Source: UBA1049 sp964525815 (GTDB lineage: Bacteria > Bacillota > Clostridia > Oscillospirales > CAG-382). Taken from it: 13,224 bases of DNA. Under the pieces are notes generated by a model. It saw only the letters and a list, made by a program, of their open reading frames with translations. It was not told the DNA's origin and searched no databases. The position numbers were made by a program, and so were the translations under genes. The stretch covers positions 1 through 13,224 of the forward strand of contig CAZGJQ010000054.1 in the NCBI GenBank assembly GCA_964525815.1, read 5' to 3'. Positions 1 to 7,231 of the stretch are shown here, one piece after another; the first letter of the stretch is position 1, and each line of letters opens with the position of its first letter.

Positions 1-927
1 CCCTGTCCGAACAGACTTTTCCATGTCGTTTATTTTGTGATAGGGCTTGTAGCCAATACCCCAGTACTCGTGTAAATATTCCTGTAGGTTCGGAAGCGGA
101 GGGGTGGAGCTGTCTACCGTTACAATCAAGTTTTTGAACTCGTTAACATATTCCGCCACCTTCTCTATCTCGGTCTTTGTGTCTGTTGTCTCCCCCTCAT
201 ATCCGATAAAATCATACCTCGGGTTAGAAATCACCAAAATCCTTGTGCGTTCGTCAATATCCTCGTTTGACAAATCTGTAAACTGCAACTCAAACCCGGC
301 GGAAAAGAAGATGTTGAGCAGGGACTCAGAGGTGGTCTCTCCGTGTCCGGTAGTAAAGGTTACCACCTGCGGCTCCTCTATGGAGCTTTGCAGAATCGCC
401 GCCGTATACCGCTGCTCTCCGTTAAAGGCGTACAGAGCGCCCGTTTCCTCGCTTGTATAAAAGAAGGCGGGGATTGCAAGCACCCTGTGATGATATTTAC
501 CCTCAATGATAACATGACCGGAGGAAATGCTGGTCTGGGTCTCGGACTTGAATCTTTCTACAAAGGAGGGATCCTTCTTAATGTCCTTGTACTCAATCCT
601 AACGTTATTCGGATAAATCCGGGCATACTCCTCACCGAGATCCCGTACCATCAGGGTATATCTGTCCGCTTCATAAAGATCCCTGTCCTGAAGGAAGTAT
701 ATGGTTATATCAAAATCGTCTCCCAGTGTTTGCAGCACCGCCTTTGTTTCCTCGCCTATCGAATACAGCTCCTCTTTTGTAAGGTCAACCGTGAGGTTGG
801 TTGTTGCCGCCACCGAGGTTAAAATCAGGTTTGCTGCGATGATGAGCGCTATAAAAGCGGCGATAAAAACCACCGACAGAGAGCCGTGCTTGAATTTTTT
901 GTTGTTTAAGATTTTTTTTATATTCAT
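1..927 (-). CDS. GldG-like ABC transporter auxiliary protein (partial, C-terminus outside window)
   Basis: The reading frame stays open from an ATG at 927 to the window edge, giving 309 visible residues. It starts with a short basic stretch (NIKKILNNKKFKHG) followed by one hydrophobic membrane segment at about residues 17-40. A long extracytoplasmic region follows, with the FTTGHGE motif that I associate with the GldG/ABC_transp_aux family. A GGGGAG ribosome binding site precedes the ATG. The gene begins 15 nt after the permease stop, so it is the third component of the same ABC export unit. Family members are thought to assist an ABC-2 exporter whose substrate is not known in Clostridia; gliding motility applies only to Bacteroidetes. 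In related genomes a DUF4340 protein often lies next or is fused, but that would be outside the window. The family call is firm; the function is not. Confidence 0.85.
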   Translation of the reverse strand, partial: MNIKKILNNKKFKHGSLSVVFIAAFIALIIAANLILTSVAATTNLTVDLTKEELYSIGEETKAVLQTLGDDFDITIYFLQDRDLYEADRYTLMVRDLGEEYARIYPNNVRIEYKDIKKDPSFVERFKSETQTSISSGHVIIEGKYHHRVLAIPAFFYTSEETGALYAFNGEQRYTAAILQSSIEEPQVVTFTTGHGETTSESLLNIFFSAGFELQFTDLSNEDIDERTRILVISNPRYDFIGYEGETTDTKTEIEKVAEYVNEFKNLIVTVDSSTPPLPNLQEYLHEYWGIGYKPYHKINDMEKSVRTG

Positions 928-942
928 TGTTAACTCCCCGTC

Positions 943-1650
943 CTAAGCCCAGCGTCTTTTTTCGTAAACCCTGACGGTAAGGAACAAAAACACTGCGGAT
1001 AAGCTTATAAAATATACAATTGCGGTTATATCAAGCTGCTGATTGGTAAAGGGGGCGTACCTGTTTATTATGGAGAACCATTTAAGCACCACCCTCACCC
1101 ATGTTATTCCGATTTCGTTCGCAACCAGACTTATCAGGATTACAGCTGCGATTGTGCCTATGGAGGTTACCGCCGCAATAAGCTGATTCTCGGTCAGTGC
1201 CGACAAAAAGCATCCTATCGCAATAAAAGCGCAGCCGATTAAGAACAAGCCGAAAATGTTGGCGAAAATGCTTGCCAAATTAGGTGAGCCATATAAAAAG
1301 AGCAGCACGAAATTGAAGCTGTTAACCAAAAAGGTAACCGCAAAAACGGTAAGCGCGGCAAAATACTTGCCGATAACCATTCCCGTCAGCGAAACGGGGG
1401 AGGTCAGCAGCACCTGCTCGGTTCTGCTTTTTCTGTCCTCCGCAAACAGCTTCATTGTCAGCAGCGGTATCAGCACTCCAAATACCGCTATCATATACAA
1501 AAAGTATTCCGGCAGGCTGGTTGTGGACTGCCTGAGCAGCGTCGTGTAGGAAAAAATCAAACCGGAGCCGACCAGATATATGCCGCAAAAAATATAACCG
1601 ATGGGAGTTAAAAAATAAGCCTTTAGCTCCCTTTTGTAAATAGCAATCAT
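943..1650 (-). CDS. ABC-2 type transporter permease (GldF-like)
   Basis: This 235-residue protein is dominated by hydrophobic segments, consistent with six membrane helices: about residues 14-35, 49-70, 88-120 (probably one helix plus a re-entrant part), 128-150, 155-180 and 207-228. Between helices 2 and 3 it carries EDRKSRTEQVLLTSPVS, the conserved cytoplasmic coupling motif of ABC-2 permeases, which contacts the ATPase. The length fits the GldF/NosY class of single-domain permeases. Its ATG overlaps the TGA of the ATPase gene by 4 nt (ATGA), and a GAGG-containing site lies just upstream, so the two are translated together. It would form the membrane channel of a homodimeric exporter with the adjacent ATPase. 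The substrate cannot be read from the sequence. Confidence 0.9.
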   Translation of the reverse strand: MIAIYKRELKAYFLTPIGYIFCGIYLVGSGLIFSYTTLLRQSTTSLPEYFLYMIAVFGVLIPLLTMKLFAEDRKSRTEQVLLTSPVSLTGMVIGKYFAALTVFAVTFLVNSFNFVLLFLYGSPNLASIFANIFGLFLIGCAFIAIGCFLSALTENQLIAAVTSIGTIAAVILISLVANEIGITWVRVVLKWFSIINRYAPFTNQQLDITAIVYFISLSAVFLFLTVRVYEKRRWA

Positions 1651-2630
1651 CCCTGTTTGATTCCTCTCTTCCTTCTGACCTTATCCGTGTTGTCCTTCTT
1701 TTCCTTGTCAATAAGGCGTATAAATATATCCTCTAAGTTAAGCTCCATACCCTCCAGCCCTACCAGGGGCCAGCCGCTTTTGGCAAGGTTGAAGAATAAG
1801 GTTTTTCTTATATCCACTTTTTCCTCGGATTCTATGATGTAGCTAATGCTGTCGGTATCCCGCTTGCCGAGAGCCTCTGCATACCTTATACCGGAGGTTC
1901 CCTTGAGCATTTTAAGGACCTCCGTCTCCGGCCCTACAATTTTTGCCATTAGCTTTCTGGTTCCTTCAACCGCCGTAATTAGATCCTCGGTTTTTTCGTT
2001 TGCGACCAGCTTCCCTTTGTTTATAACCACAATTCTGTCGCAAACCGCCTGTACCTCGGGCAGGATATGGGTGGACAGAATAACCGTATGCTCCCTTCCG
2101 AGCATCTTAATCAAGTTCCTTATCTCAATTATCTGCTTTGGATCAAGTCCGATGGTAGGCTCATCAAAAATCAGCACCTTGGGGTTACCTATAAGCGCCT
2201 GCGCAATTCCTACCCTCTGCCGATAGCCCTTTGAGAGGTTCCTTATCATGCGGTTATATACATCGCCTATCTTTACGACATCACATATCTCTTTTAGGTG
2301 CTGCTCCCTCGGAAAACGGCAGTCCTTAAGCTCATAAACGAACCTTAAGAACTCCTTGACCGTCATTTCCGGATAAAGCGGCGGTATCTCGGGCAAAAAG
2401 CCTATTTTTCTCTTTGCTTCGATAGGGTTTTCGAGTATATCCACCCCGTCAATCCTTGCGGTTCCCTCGGTTGCGGACAAATATCCAGTAATAATGTTCA
2501 TTGTGGTGGACTTTCCGGCTCCGTTGGGACCGAGAAAGCCCAATATCTCTCCCTCCACGACATTGAAGGACAGGTTGCTGACCGCCTTTTTATCACCGAA
2601 GCTCTTGGAAACACTTAGTATTTCAATCAT
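1647..2630 (-). CDS. ABC transporter ATP-binding protein (GldA/CcmA type)
   Basis: This 327-residue cytoplasmic ATPase drives the adjacent ABC-2 permease. Visible motifs, in order: Walker A GPNGAGKST (about 34-42), a Q-loop region reading LPEIPPLYPEMTV (79-91) in which Glu stands where most ABC proteins have Gln (usual in the GldA-like group as I recall it), signature LSKGYRQR (132-139), Walker B VLIFDEPTIGLDP (152-164) and switch His in STH (H188). An additional C-terminal domain of about 100 residues follows the nucleotide-binding domain. The start ATG lies inside the 3' end of aspS (8-nt overlap), with a GGAG site in the last aspS codons. It therefore depends on read-through from the tRNA synthetase genes. 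The ATPase call is certain; the substrate is unknown. Confidence 0.95.
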   Translation of the reverse strand: MIEILSVSKSFGDKKAVSNLSFNVVEGEILGFLGPNGAGKSTTMNIITGYLSATEGTARIDGVDILENPIEAKRKIGFLPEIPPLYPEMTVKEFLRFVYELKDCRFPREQHLKEICDVVKIGDVYNRMIRNLSKGYRQRVGIAQALIGNPKVLIFDEPTIGLDPKQIIEIRNLIKMLGREHTVILSTHILPEVQAVCDRIVVINKGKLVANEKTEDLITAVEGTRKLMAKIVGPETEVLKMLKGTSGIRYAEALGKRDTDSISYIIESEEKVDIRKTLFFNLAKSGWPLVGLEGMELNLEDIFIRLIDKEKKDNTDKVRRKRGIKQG

Positions 2631-4410
2631 TTATCTGCTCCTTCTTAATCTGCAATCCCAGCTCGCTGAGCACTTCCTCCGGTATCTCCGCGGGACAGCT
2701 TGTCATAAGCTCGGAGGCGTTTTGCACCTTCGGGAACGCCACAACCTCCCGCAGGCTATCCGCACCCAGCATCTGCATTACCAGCCGGTCAAGACCGATT
2801 CCCATTCCCCCGTGCGGCGGAGGACCGAACCTGAACGCATCCAAAAGATAGCCGAACTTGGCTCTCGCTTCCTCGTCCGACAGACCTAAAATGGTGAATA
2901 TTTTTGATTGAAGCTCGGAGTTTGTTATCCTTATGGAGCCACTGGAGAGCTCTATCCCGTTCAAAACAAGGTCATATGCCTTGGCTCTTACCCTGCCCTT
3001 GTCCGTCTCCAAATAGGGAACACACTCGTCCAGCGGTGCGGTGAAGGGATGGTGCATGGCAACCCACTCCCCGCTCTCCTCGTCAAGCTCAAAATAGGGC
3101 ATTTCTATTACCCAGAGGAAGCAGAAGCCGATCTTTTCTATATTAAGACGGTTCGCCGTTTCCACCCTGAGCTGTCCGAGCTGTGTCAGTACCCTGGAGT
3201 TGTTTGTGTCCGCAATTATAAGCAGCGCGTCACCCTCCCCGCAATCTGCGGCTTCGAGCAGCGCATTAAGCTCCTGTTCCGTCATAAACCTTGCAAAGGA
3301 GCAGGAGACCTGACCCGTATGGCGAACCCATGCAAGCCCCTTGGCTCCGCAGCCCTTTGCATACTCGGTGAGCTTGTCAATTTCCTTTCGGGTAAGAGCG
3401 TCCGCCTTACCTTTTACGGTAATACCCCTGACGCTTCCTCCGTTACCTACTGCATCGGAAAACACTGAAAAGCCGCAGTTTTTTACCGCATCCGACAAAT
3501 CGACTATTTCCATACCAAACCGCATATCCGGCTTGTCCGTACCGAACCTCTCCATTACCTCACGATAGGTATATCTGGGCATGGGGAGCTCTATTTTTTT
3601 ACTAAGAGTTTCTGCAAAGATTCTTTCTATATATCCCTCGACTATATTCAAAACGTCGTCCGTGTCCACAAAGCTCATTTCAAGGTCTATCTGGGTAAAC
3701 TCGGGCTGTCTGTCCGCGCGCAAATCCTCGTCCCTGAAGCAGCGGGCAATCTGCATATAACGGTCAAAACCCGCAACCATAGAGAGCTGCTTATAGAGCT
3801 GCGGAGATTGGGGCAGGGCATAAAACGAGCCCTTGTGCAGCCTGCTGGGCACAAGGTAGTCCCTTGCTCCCTCGGGAGTGGACTTTATGAGTATGGGAGT
3901 CTCGATTTCAATAAAACCCTGCTCGTCAAAATAATCCCTCGTAACCTTTGCCGCCTTGTGTCTGAACAGCATGTTTCTTTGCAATTCCGGACGGCGCAAA
4001 TCGAGGTAGCGGTATTTTAGCCGAAGCTCCTCCTTCGCTTTTGTGTTCTCCGCTATATCAAACGGAGGAGTCTCGGAGCCTGCGAGAATTTTTAGTTCAT
4101 CCACCAGAATTTCAATGCTTCCTGTGGGTATATTCGGGTTTTTACTGGATCTTTCCCTGACTGTTCCTTGTGCGGACAGAACAAACTCGCTTCGAACCGC
4201 AAAGGCCTTGCCGAAAACATCCTTGTCGCTGTCCTCGTCAAAAGCGAGTTGAACAATCCCGCTTCTGTCCCGCAGGTCAATAAAAATAAGGCTGCCGAGG
4301 TCCCTCTGCTTCTGTACCCAGCCCATTACACATACTCTTTTTCCTATATCGCTATCCTTCAATTCGCCGCAATAATGAGTTCGGCGCTCTTTTCCCATTA
4401 ATTCTGTCAT
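2623..4410 (-). CDS. aspS: Aspartyl-tRNA synthetase
   Basis: Cytoplasmic class IIb synthetase that charges tRNA-Asp with aspartate using ATP. The 595 residues match the bacterial-type length. Domains in order: N-terminal OB-fold anticodon domain (about 1-110), catalytic core with motif 1 around FIEIETPIL (166-174), motif 2 ARCFRDEDLRADRQPEFTQID (222-242), a bacterial GAD insertion (about 290-420), and motif 3 GIGLDRLVMQM (537-547). The anticodon-domain segment QRDLGSLIFIDLRD has Leu where non-discriminating enzymes usually have His. This suggests it charges only tRNA-Asp, but that is an inference from known rules. The ATG at 4410 overlaps the hisS stop by 4 nt and has a GGTGGGG site upstream; a second ATG 12 nt later lacks one. 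No T-box leader is present. Confidence 0.97.
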   Translation of the reverse strand: MTELMGKERRTHYCGELKDSDIGKRVCVMGWVQKQRDLGSLIFIDLRDRSGIVQLAFDEDSDKDVFGKAFAVRSEFVLSAQGTVRERSSKNPNIPTGSIEILVDELKILAGSETPPFDIAENTKAKEELRLKYRYLDLRRPELQRNMLFRHKAAKVTRDYFDEQGFIEIETPILIKSTPEGARDYLVPSRLHKGSFYALPQSPQLYKQLSMVAGFDRYMQIARCFRDEDLRADRQPEFTQIDLEMSFVDTDDVLNIVEGYIERIFAETLSKKIELPMPRYTYREVMERFGTDKPDMRFGMEIVDLSDAVKNCGFSVFSDAVGNGGSVRGITVKGKADALTRKEIDKLTEYAKGCGAKGLAWVRHTGQVSCSFARFMTEQELNALLEAADCGEGDALLIIADTNNSRVLTQLGQLRVETANRLNIEKIGFCFLWVIEMPYFELDEESGEWVAMHHPFTAPLDECVPYLETDKGRVRAKAYDLVLNGIELSSGSIRITNSELQSKIFTILGLSDEEARAKFGYLLDAFRFGPPPHGGMGIGLDRLVMQMLGADSLREVVAFPKVQNASELMTSCPAEIPEEVLSELGLQIKKEQIND

Positions 4411-5687
4411 GCTATTTCCCCACCTTTTGCCGAGACAATCTTTATTATACTGTCTATGCTTAAATCAATCTTTAGCTTTTCTCCGGTCTGCATATTCTGC
4501 AGCACAGCCTCGTTGCCCGCAAGCTCATTATCCCCCAGAACAAGGACAAAATGGGCACCTGTTTTGTCGGCATACTTCATCTGAGCCTTTAAGGAGCGTC
4601 CGCAAAGGTCTGTTTCCGCTTTTATGCCGTTCTTTCGGAGCCCTTCTGTCAGCAAAAAAGCCTTTTCGCTCGCCGAGGTTCCCAACGGAGCTATATAAAT
4701 TTCCGGAGCGTTGTTAGTTTCCGGCAGCAACTCCTCATCCCTCAGCGATTGAATAAGTCTTGTAAGACCCATGCCGAAGCCCACTCCGGCAAGAGGCTGA
4801 CCGCCCAGCTCCTCTATAAGCCCGTCATACCTTCCGCCCCCGCACACCGTGCTTTGCGCTCCTATTCCCTCGTTTATGAACTCAAATACGGTTTTGGAGT
4901 AATAATCCAGCCCCCGCACTATATTCGTATCAACCTTGTACTCAACCCCGCTTCTGTCAAGCAGATTCTTCAGCCTGTTGAAGTGCTCTCCGCATTGGTC
5001 GCACAAAAAATCGATTGTTTTGGGCGCATCCTTCGCAATATCCTTGCAAACCGGAGACTTGCAGTCGAGAATACGAAGCGGATTGGTTTCTGTTCTGCCC
5101 TTGCAGGTCTCGCAGAGCGTGTCCTTGTTATTTTCAAAGTGTTTTAGTAATGCGGCTCTGTAATCGGTGCGGCATTCCGGACAGCCGATGGAGTTTAATC
5201 TCAGCTCAATGCTTTTCAGCCCTAACTTGCCGAAAATGCTGTCCGCAAGAATTATAACGGTTGCGTCCGCTTCCGGGTTTTCACTGCCGAACAGCTCTGT
5301 GCCAAACTGCCAGAACTCCCGGCTTCTTCCCGCCTGCGGCTTCTCCCTCCGGAAGAAGTTAGCCAGATAATACAGCTTTATGGGCATTGCTCCCGCATAC
5401 AGACCGTTCTCAAGCACGCTTCTCGCCACGCAGGCCGTGCCCTCCGGTCGCAAAGTAAGGCTGCTCCCGTCCTTGTCGGTAAAGGTGTACATCTCCTTTT
5501 GCACAATATCCGTGCTTCCCCCGACCCCGCGGTTAAAAAGCTCGGTCGCCTCAAAAGTGGGAAAGCGAATCTGCCCGAAACCGAACAGCTCCGCCTGTTT
5601 CTTAATTATATCCTCTACATAAAGCCAAATTTCGCTCTCCGCCGGCAAAATATCCAGCGTTCCCTTCGGCTTTTGAAAATTCGCCAT
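4407..5687 (-). CDS. hisS: Histidyl-tRNA synthetase
   Basis: Class IIa synthetase charging tRNA-His. The 426 residues fit the bacterial HisRS length. The start GTLDILPAE is typical; motif 2 lies in ANFFRREKPQAGRSREFWQF (109-128). The two histidine-specific signatures are VRGLDYYSKTVFEF (257-270) and GGGRYDGL (283-290), and motif 3 is GVGFGMGLTRL (301-311). A C-terminal anticodon-binding domain spans about 328-420. Four Cys pairs between residues 169 and 232 (C169/C172, C192/C195, C209/C214, C229/C232) lie in the insertion domain; similar Cys clusters occur in some Firmicutes HisRS and may bind a metal (inference). The ATG shares one base with the stop of the upstream gene (TGATG), and the site AGAGAGGA lies in that gene's last codons. 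Confidence 0.97.
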   Translation of the reverse strand: MANFQKPKGTLDILPAESEIWLYVEDIIKKQAELFGFGQIRFPTFEATELFNRGVGGSTDIVQKEMYTFTDKDGSSLTLRPEGTACVARSVLENGLYAGAMPIKLYYLANFFRREKPQAGRSREFWQFGTELFGSENPEADATVIILADSIFGKLGLKSIELRLNSIGCPECRTDYRAALLKHFENNKDTLCETCKGRTETNPLRILDCKSPVCKDIAKDAPKTIDFLCDQCGEHFNRLKNLLDRSGVEYKVDTNIVRGLDYYSKTVFEFINEGIGAQSTVCGGGRYDGLIEELGGQPLAGVGFGMGLTRLIQSLRDEELLPETNNAPEIYIAPLGTSASEKAFLLTEGLRKNGIKAETDLCGRSLKAQMKYADKTGAHFVLVLGDNELAGNEAVLQNMQTGEKLKIDLSIDSIIKIVSAKGGEIA

Positions 5688-6106
5688 CAGCTTCTTTTCC
5701 TCTCTCTTTTGTCTCTAACAAGTGTACGCCAATCAAGGTCGCCCCTGTCCAACGCAAGTATAAGCGCCTCGGCTGTGGCTATGTTGGTGGCTACGGGAAC
5801 GTTCAGCTTGTCACAGAGCTGCACAAGCCCGACCTCTGTTTCCGCATACTCGGTTTCAGAGGAGGTGTCTCTCAGCAAAATCAAAATATCCACCTCGTCA
5901 TATGCGATTTTACCGGCAATCTGCTGGGTACCGCCGTGCGTTCCCGCAAGCAGTCTTTCGATGTTCAGTCCGGTGGCCTCGCTTATATATTTTCCGGTGG
6001 TTGCGGTGGCGCAAATGTTATGTCGGCTCATAATTCCGCAGTAGGCCATGCAAAACTCGGTTATTAGCTCCTTTTTCTTATCGTTTGCTATTATAGCTAT
6101 ATTCAT
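5687..6106 (-). CDS. Methylglyoxal-synthase-fold protein, probably catalytically inactive
   Basis: The 139 residues align without gaps, from memory, with methylglyoxal synthase (MgsA; glycerone phosphate to methylglyoxal), beginning MNIAIIANDKKK against MKIALIAHDKKK in Bacillus. Phosphate-pocket residues are kept (K12, T34, T36, T37, G55). The E. coli active-site positions are changed: Asp71 is T60 (GGTQQ for GGDQQ), His98 is Y87, Asp101 is T90 and His19 is N8; only Asp91 (D80) and Asp20 (D9) remain. The enzyme is therefore probably inactive and may bind a phosphorylated ligand. I chose the ATG at 6106 because it overlaps the upstream TGA as ATGA, has an AAGGA site 9 nt away and matches the family N-terminus. 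A start at 6130 would add eight unmatched residues. In other Clostridia mgsA often lies beside min/rodA genes, which fits its neighbour. Confidence 0.85.
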   Translation of the reverse strand: MNIAIIANDKKKELITEFCMAYCGIMSRHNICATATTGKYISEATGLNIERLLAGTHGGTQQIAGKIAYDEVDILILLRDTSSETEYAETEVGLVQLCDKLNVPVATNIATAEALILALDRGDLDWRTLVRDKRERKRS

Positions 6107-6921
6107 AACAAAAATCCTTCCTTCTCGCATTTGCCTAAGTAATATTTCTTCTTTTTGGGTTTATAAACATCGGCGAACAGAGGAACCCTCTCACCGCATA
6201 TTCTTCTCGCTATATTAAAAAATGCCGCCTCGTACCGCCTGAACCTCTCTGAATACCTGCCCGAAAAGGTCAGGAATCCGGCCTCCTGGTCGGCGGGCAG
6301 TCCCTCGTCATAGGGTACAACCCCAATAAGCCCGACCGAGGAACGGTTTATAATATCAAGTATGGACGGCAAAAGGTTCTTGTCAGCATATTCCCTGCGA
6401 TAGCCGTTTACAACCAGCCTGAGGTTCTTAAAGCCTAAGCGAGCAAGCCTTATGGCCGTTTTTTCCGCGGCTCTGACCGCTGTTGACTGATGTATGGAAA
6501 CGACTATAGCGTCGTCCGCCGCCGTTGCAAAGGATAAATAATAGGGCGAGGGGTCGGCGGAGCTGTCTATCAAACAGTAGTCATATCGCTGACGAAGCTT
6601 CTCAAAAAGCTCCTTAAACCTCTCCTGCGGAATTTCCTCTCCGCAGAAATTCATGGGTGCGGGCAAAAAATACAAGCCTGCGTCTCCTATAATTGCTTTT
6701 TCGGGCTCCACTCTTCCGAGCAACACATCATAGCAATCAAACAGCGAGTCGCTCTCGCAGCCCAAAACCATATCCATGCAGCGCATCCCAAAGTCTCCGT
6801 CTATAATGAGAACCCTCTTTTCCAAGGCACGCAGAGTAGCGGCGATATTGGCGGTTACCGTAGTCTTTCCGACGCCGCCCTTAAAGCCGGTAATAAATAT
6901 TACTCTGCCCGAATTACCCAA
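6103..6921 (-). CDS. MinD/ParA-like P-loop ATPase
   Basis: 272 residues of the deviant Walker A (SIMIBI, ParA/MinD) class. The P-loop FKGGVGKTT (13-21) has the signature Lys14. Switch I DGDFGMRCMDMVLG (41-54) closely resembles the MinD sequence around its 'GLRNLD' motif; Walker B/switch II is YDYCLIDSSAD (113-123), where MinD has DSPAG; LIGVVPYDE (198-206) is also MinD-like. Such ATPases dimerise on ATP and usually bind membrane or DNA. The usual MinD amphipathic tail is not obvious. Instead the C-terminus has a Lys-rich stretch (KPKKKKYY) followed by GKCEKEGFLL. No minC or minE is next to it, so I do not call it MinD. The start is TTG, preceded by GGGAGG with 8-nt spacing; no ATG is better placed. 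First gene of the seven-gene unit. Confidence 0.8.
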   Translation of the reverse strand: MGNSGRVIFITGFKGGVGKTTVTANIAATLRALEKRVLIIDGDFGMRCMDMVLGCESDSLFDCYDVLLGRVEPEKAIIGDAGLYFLPAPMNFCGEEIPQERFKELFEKLRQRYDYCLIDSSADPSPYYLSFATAADDAIVVSIHQSTAVRAAEKTAIRLARLGFKNLRLVVNGYRREYADKNLLPSILDIINRSSVGLIGVVPYDEGLPADQEAGFLTFSGRYSERFRRYEAAFFNIARRICGERVPLFADVYKPKKKKYYLGKCEKEGFLL

Positions 6922-6929
6922 ACGATAAT

Positions 6930-6935
6930 CCTCCC
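6930..6935 (-). promoter_or_regulatory. Ribosome binding site for TTG start
   Basis: The minus strand reads GGGAGG, then ATTATCGT (8 nt), then TTG at 6921. This strong site decides the non-ATG start of the MinD-like gene. Confidence 0.8.
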
Positions 6936-6937
6936 GT

Positions 6938-6952
6938 ATACAATCATTGTAT
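6938..6952. promoter_or_regulatory. 15-bp palindrome at transcription start (possible operator)
   Basis: ATACAATCATTGTAT is a perfect inverted repeat with a single central base. It lies 10-25 bp downstream of the -10 element of the minus-strand promoter, over or just after the expected +1, and just upstream of the ribosome binding site. That is a classical position for a repressor site; the binding protein is unknown. Confidence 0.4.
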
Positions 6953-6962
6953 TTATTATTTC

Positions 6963-6991
6963 ATCATAGCATTTTTTGTATATATTGTCAA
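6963..6991 (-). promoter_or_regulatory. SigA promoter for the seven-gene operon
   Basis: On the minus strand: -35 TTGACA (6991-6986), a 17-bp spacer, and -10 TATGAT (6968-6963) preceded by TGC (extended -10). The -35 is perfect and the -10 has one mismatch. The expected transcript start is near 6956, giving a 5' leader of about 35 nt, too short for a T-box or riboswitch. Confidence 0.85.
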
Positions 6992-7001
6992 GAAAAAATG
7001 C
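6969..7001. repeat. Inverted repeat enclosing the -35 element
   Basis: GCATTTTTT (6969-6977) and AAAAAATGC (6993-7001) are perfect 9-bp inverted arms with a 15-bp centre. They bracket the -35 box of the minus-strand promoter and abut its -10. A second short palindrome, CTTTGTACAAAG (7002-7013), lies directly beside it. They could be operator sites or a chance product of A/T richness. Confidence 0.4.
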
Positions 7002-7067
7002 CTTTGTACAAAGCGCTCTCCTCCGGCACTAAAGCGGCAAAAAAATTTAATGTTTTCAAAAAACCCC

Positions 7068-7096
7068 TTTACAATCCGTGTGTTTTTTGATATAAT
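7068..7096 (+). promoter_or_regulatory. SigA promoter for the uracil permease gene
   Basis: -35 TTTACA (7068-7073), a 17-bp spacer and a perfect -10 TATAAT (7091-7096), preceded by TG one base upstream (extended -10). Transcription should start near 7103, leaving a leader of about 135 nt before the ATG at 7238. It diverges from the minus-strand promoter about 77 bp away. Confidence 0.85.
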
Positions 7097-7148
7097 TTTA
7101 CAAAATATTACTTTGGGATTTAGCTGCGCAGATATATGGTATAACAGC

Positions 7149-7187
7149 ATACTCGTTAAGGAAGACCTCTGATACGGGTATTTTTTT
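7149..7187 (+). terminator. Terminator-like hairpin in the permease leader (possible attenuator)
   Basis: ATACTCGT (7149-7156) pairs with ACGGGTAT (7174-7181), 8 bp with one G-U pair, followed directly by a run of seven T (7181-7187). The 17-nt loop holds a small inner AGG/CCT stem. An alternative hairpin, GGTAT (7138-7142) with ATACT (7149-7153), uses the same 5' arm and would exclude the terminator. The element lies between promoter and start codon, so it would act as an attenuator. No known riboswitch or PyrR-binding consensus was recognised. Confidence 0.5.
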
Positions 7188-7225
7188 AGGGAAAAAAAGA
7201 AAACAGAAAAAACTGAATAAGTAAC

Positions 7226-7231
7226 AGGAGG
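7226..7231 (+). promoter_or_regulatory. Ribosome binding site of the uracil permease gene
   Basis: AGGAGG, a perfect anti-16S match, ends 6 nt before the ATG at 7238 and fixes that start. Confidence 0.85.

Noticed and set aside
343..822. 159-residue open frame on the plus strand
   Set aside because: Lies wholly antisense to the GldG-like gene, which has family motifs and a good start. No site or domain supports it.
6107..6130. Upstream ATG at 6130 for the MGS-fold gene
   Set aside because: It would add eight residues with no family counterpart; the ATG at 6106 matches the family start, has an AAGGA site and an ATGA overlap.
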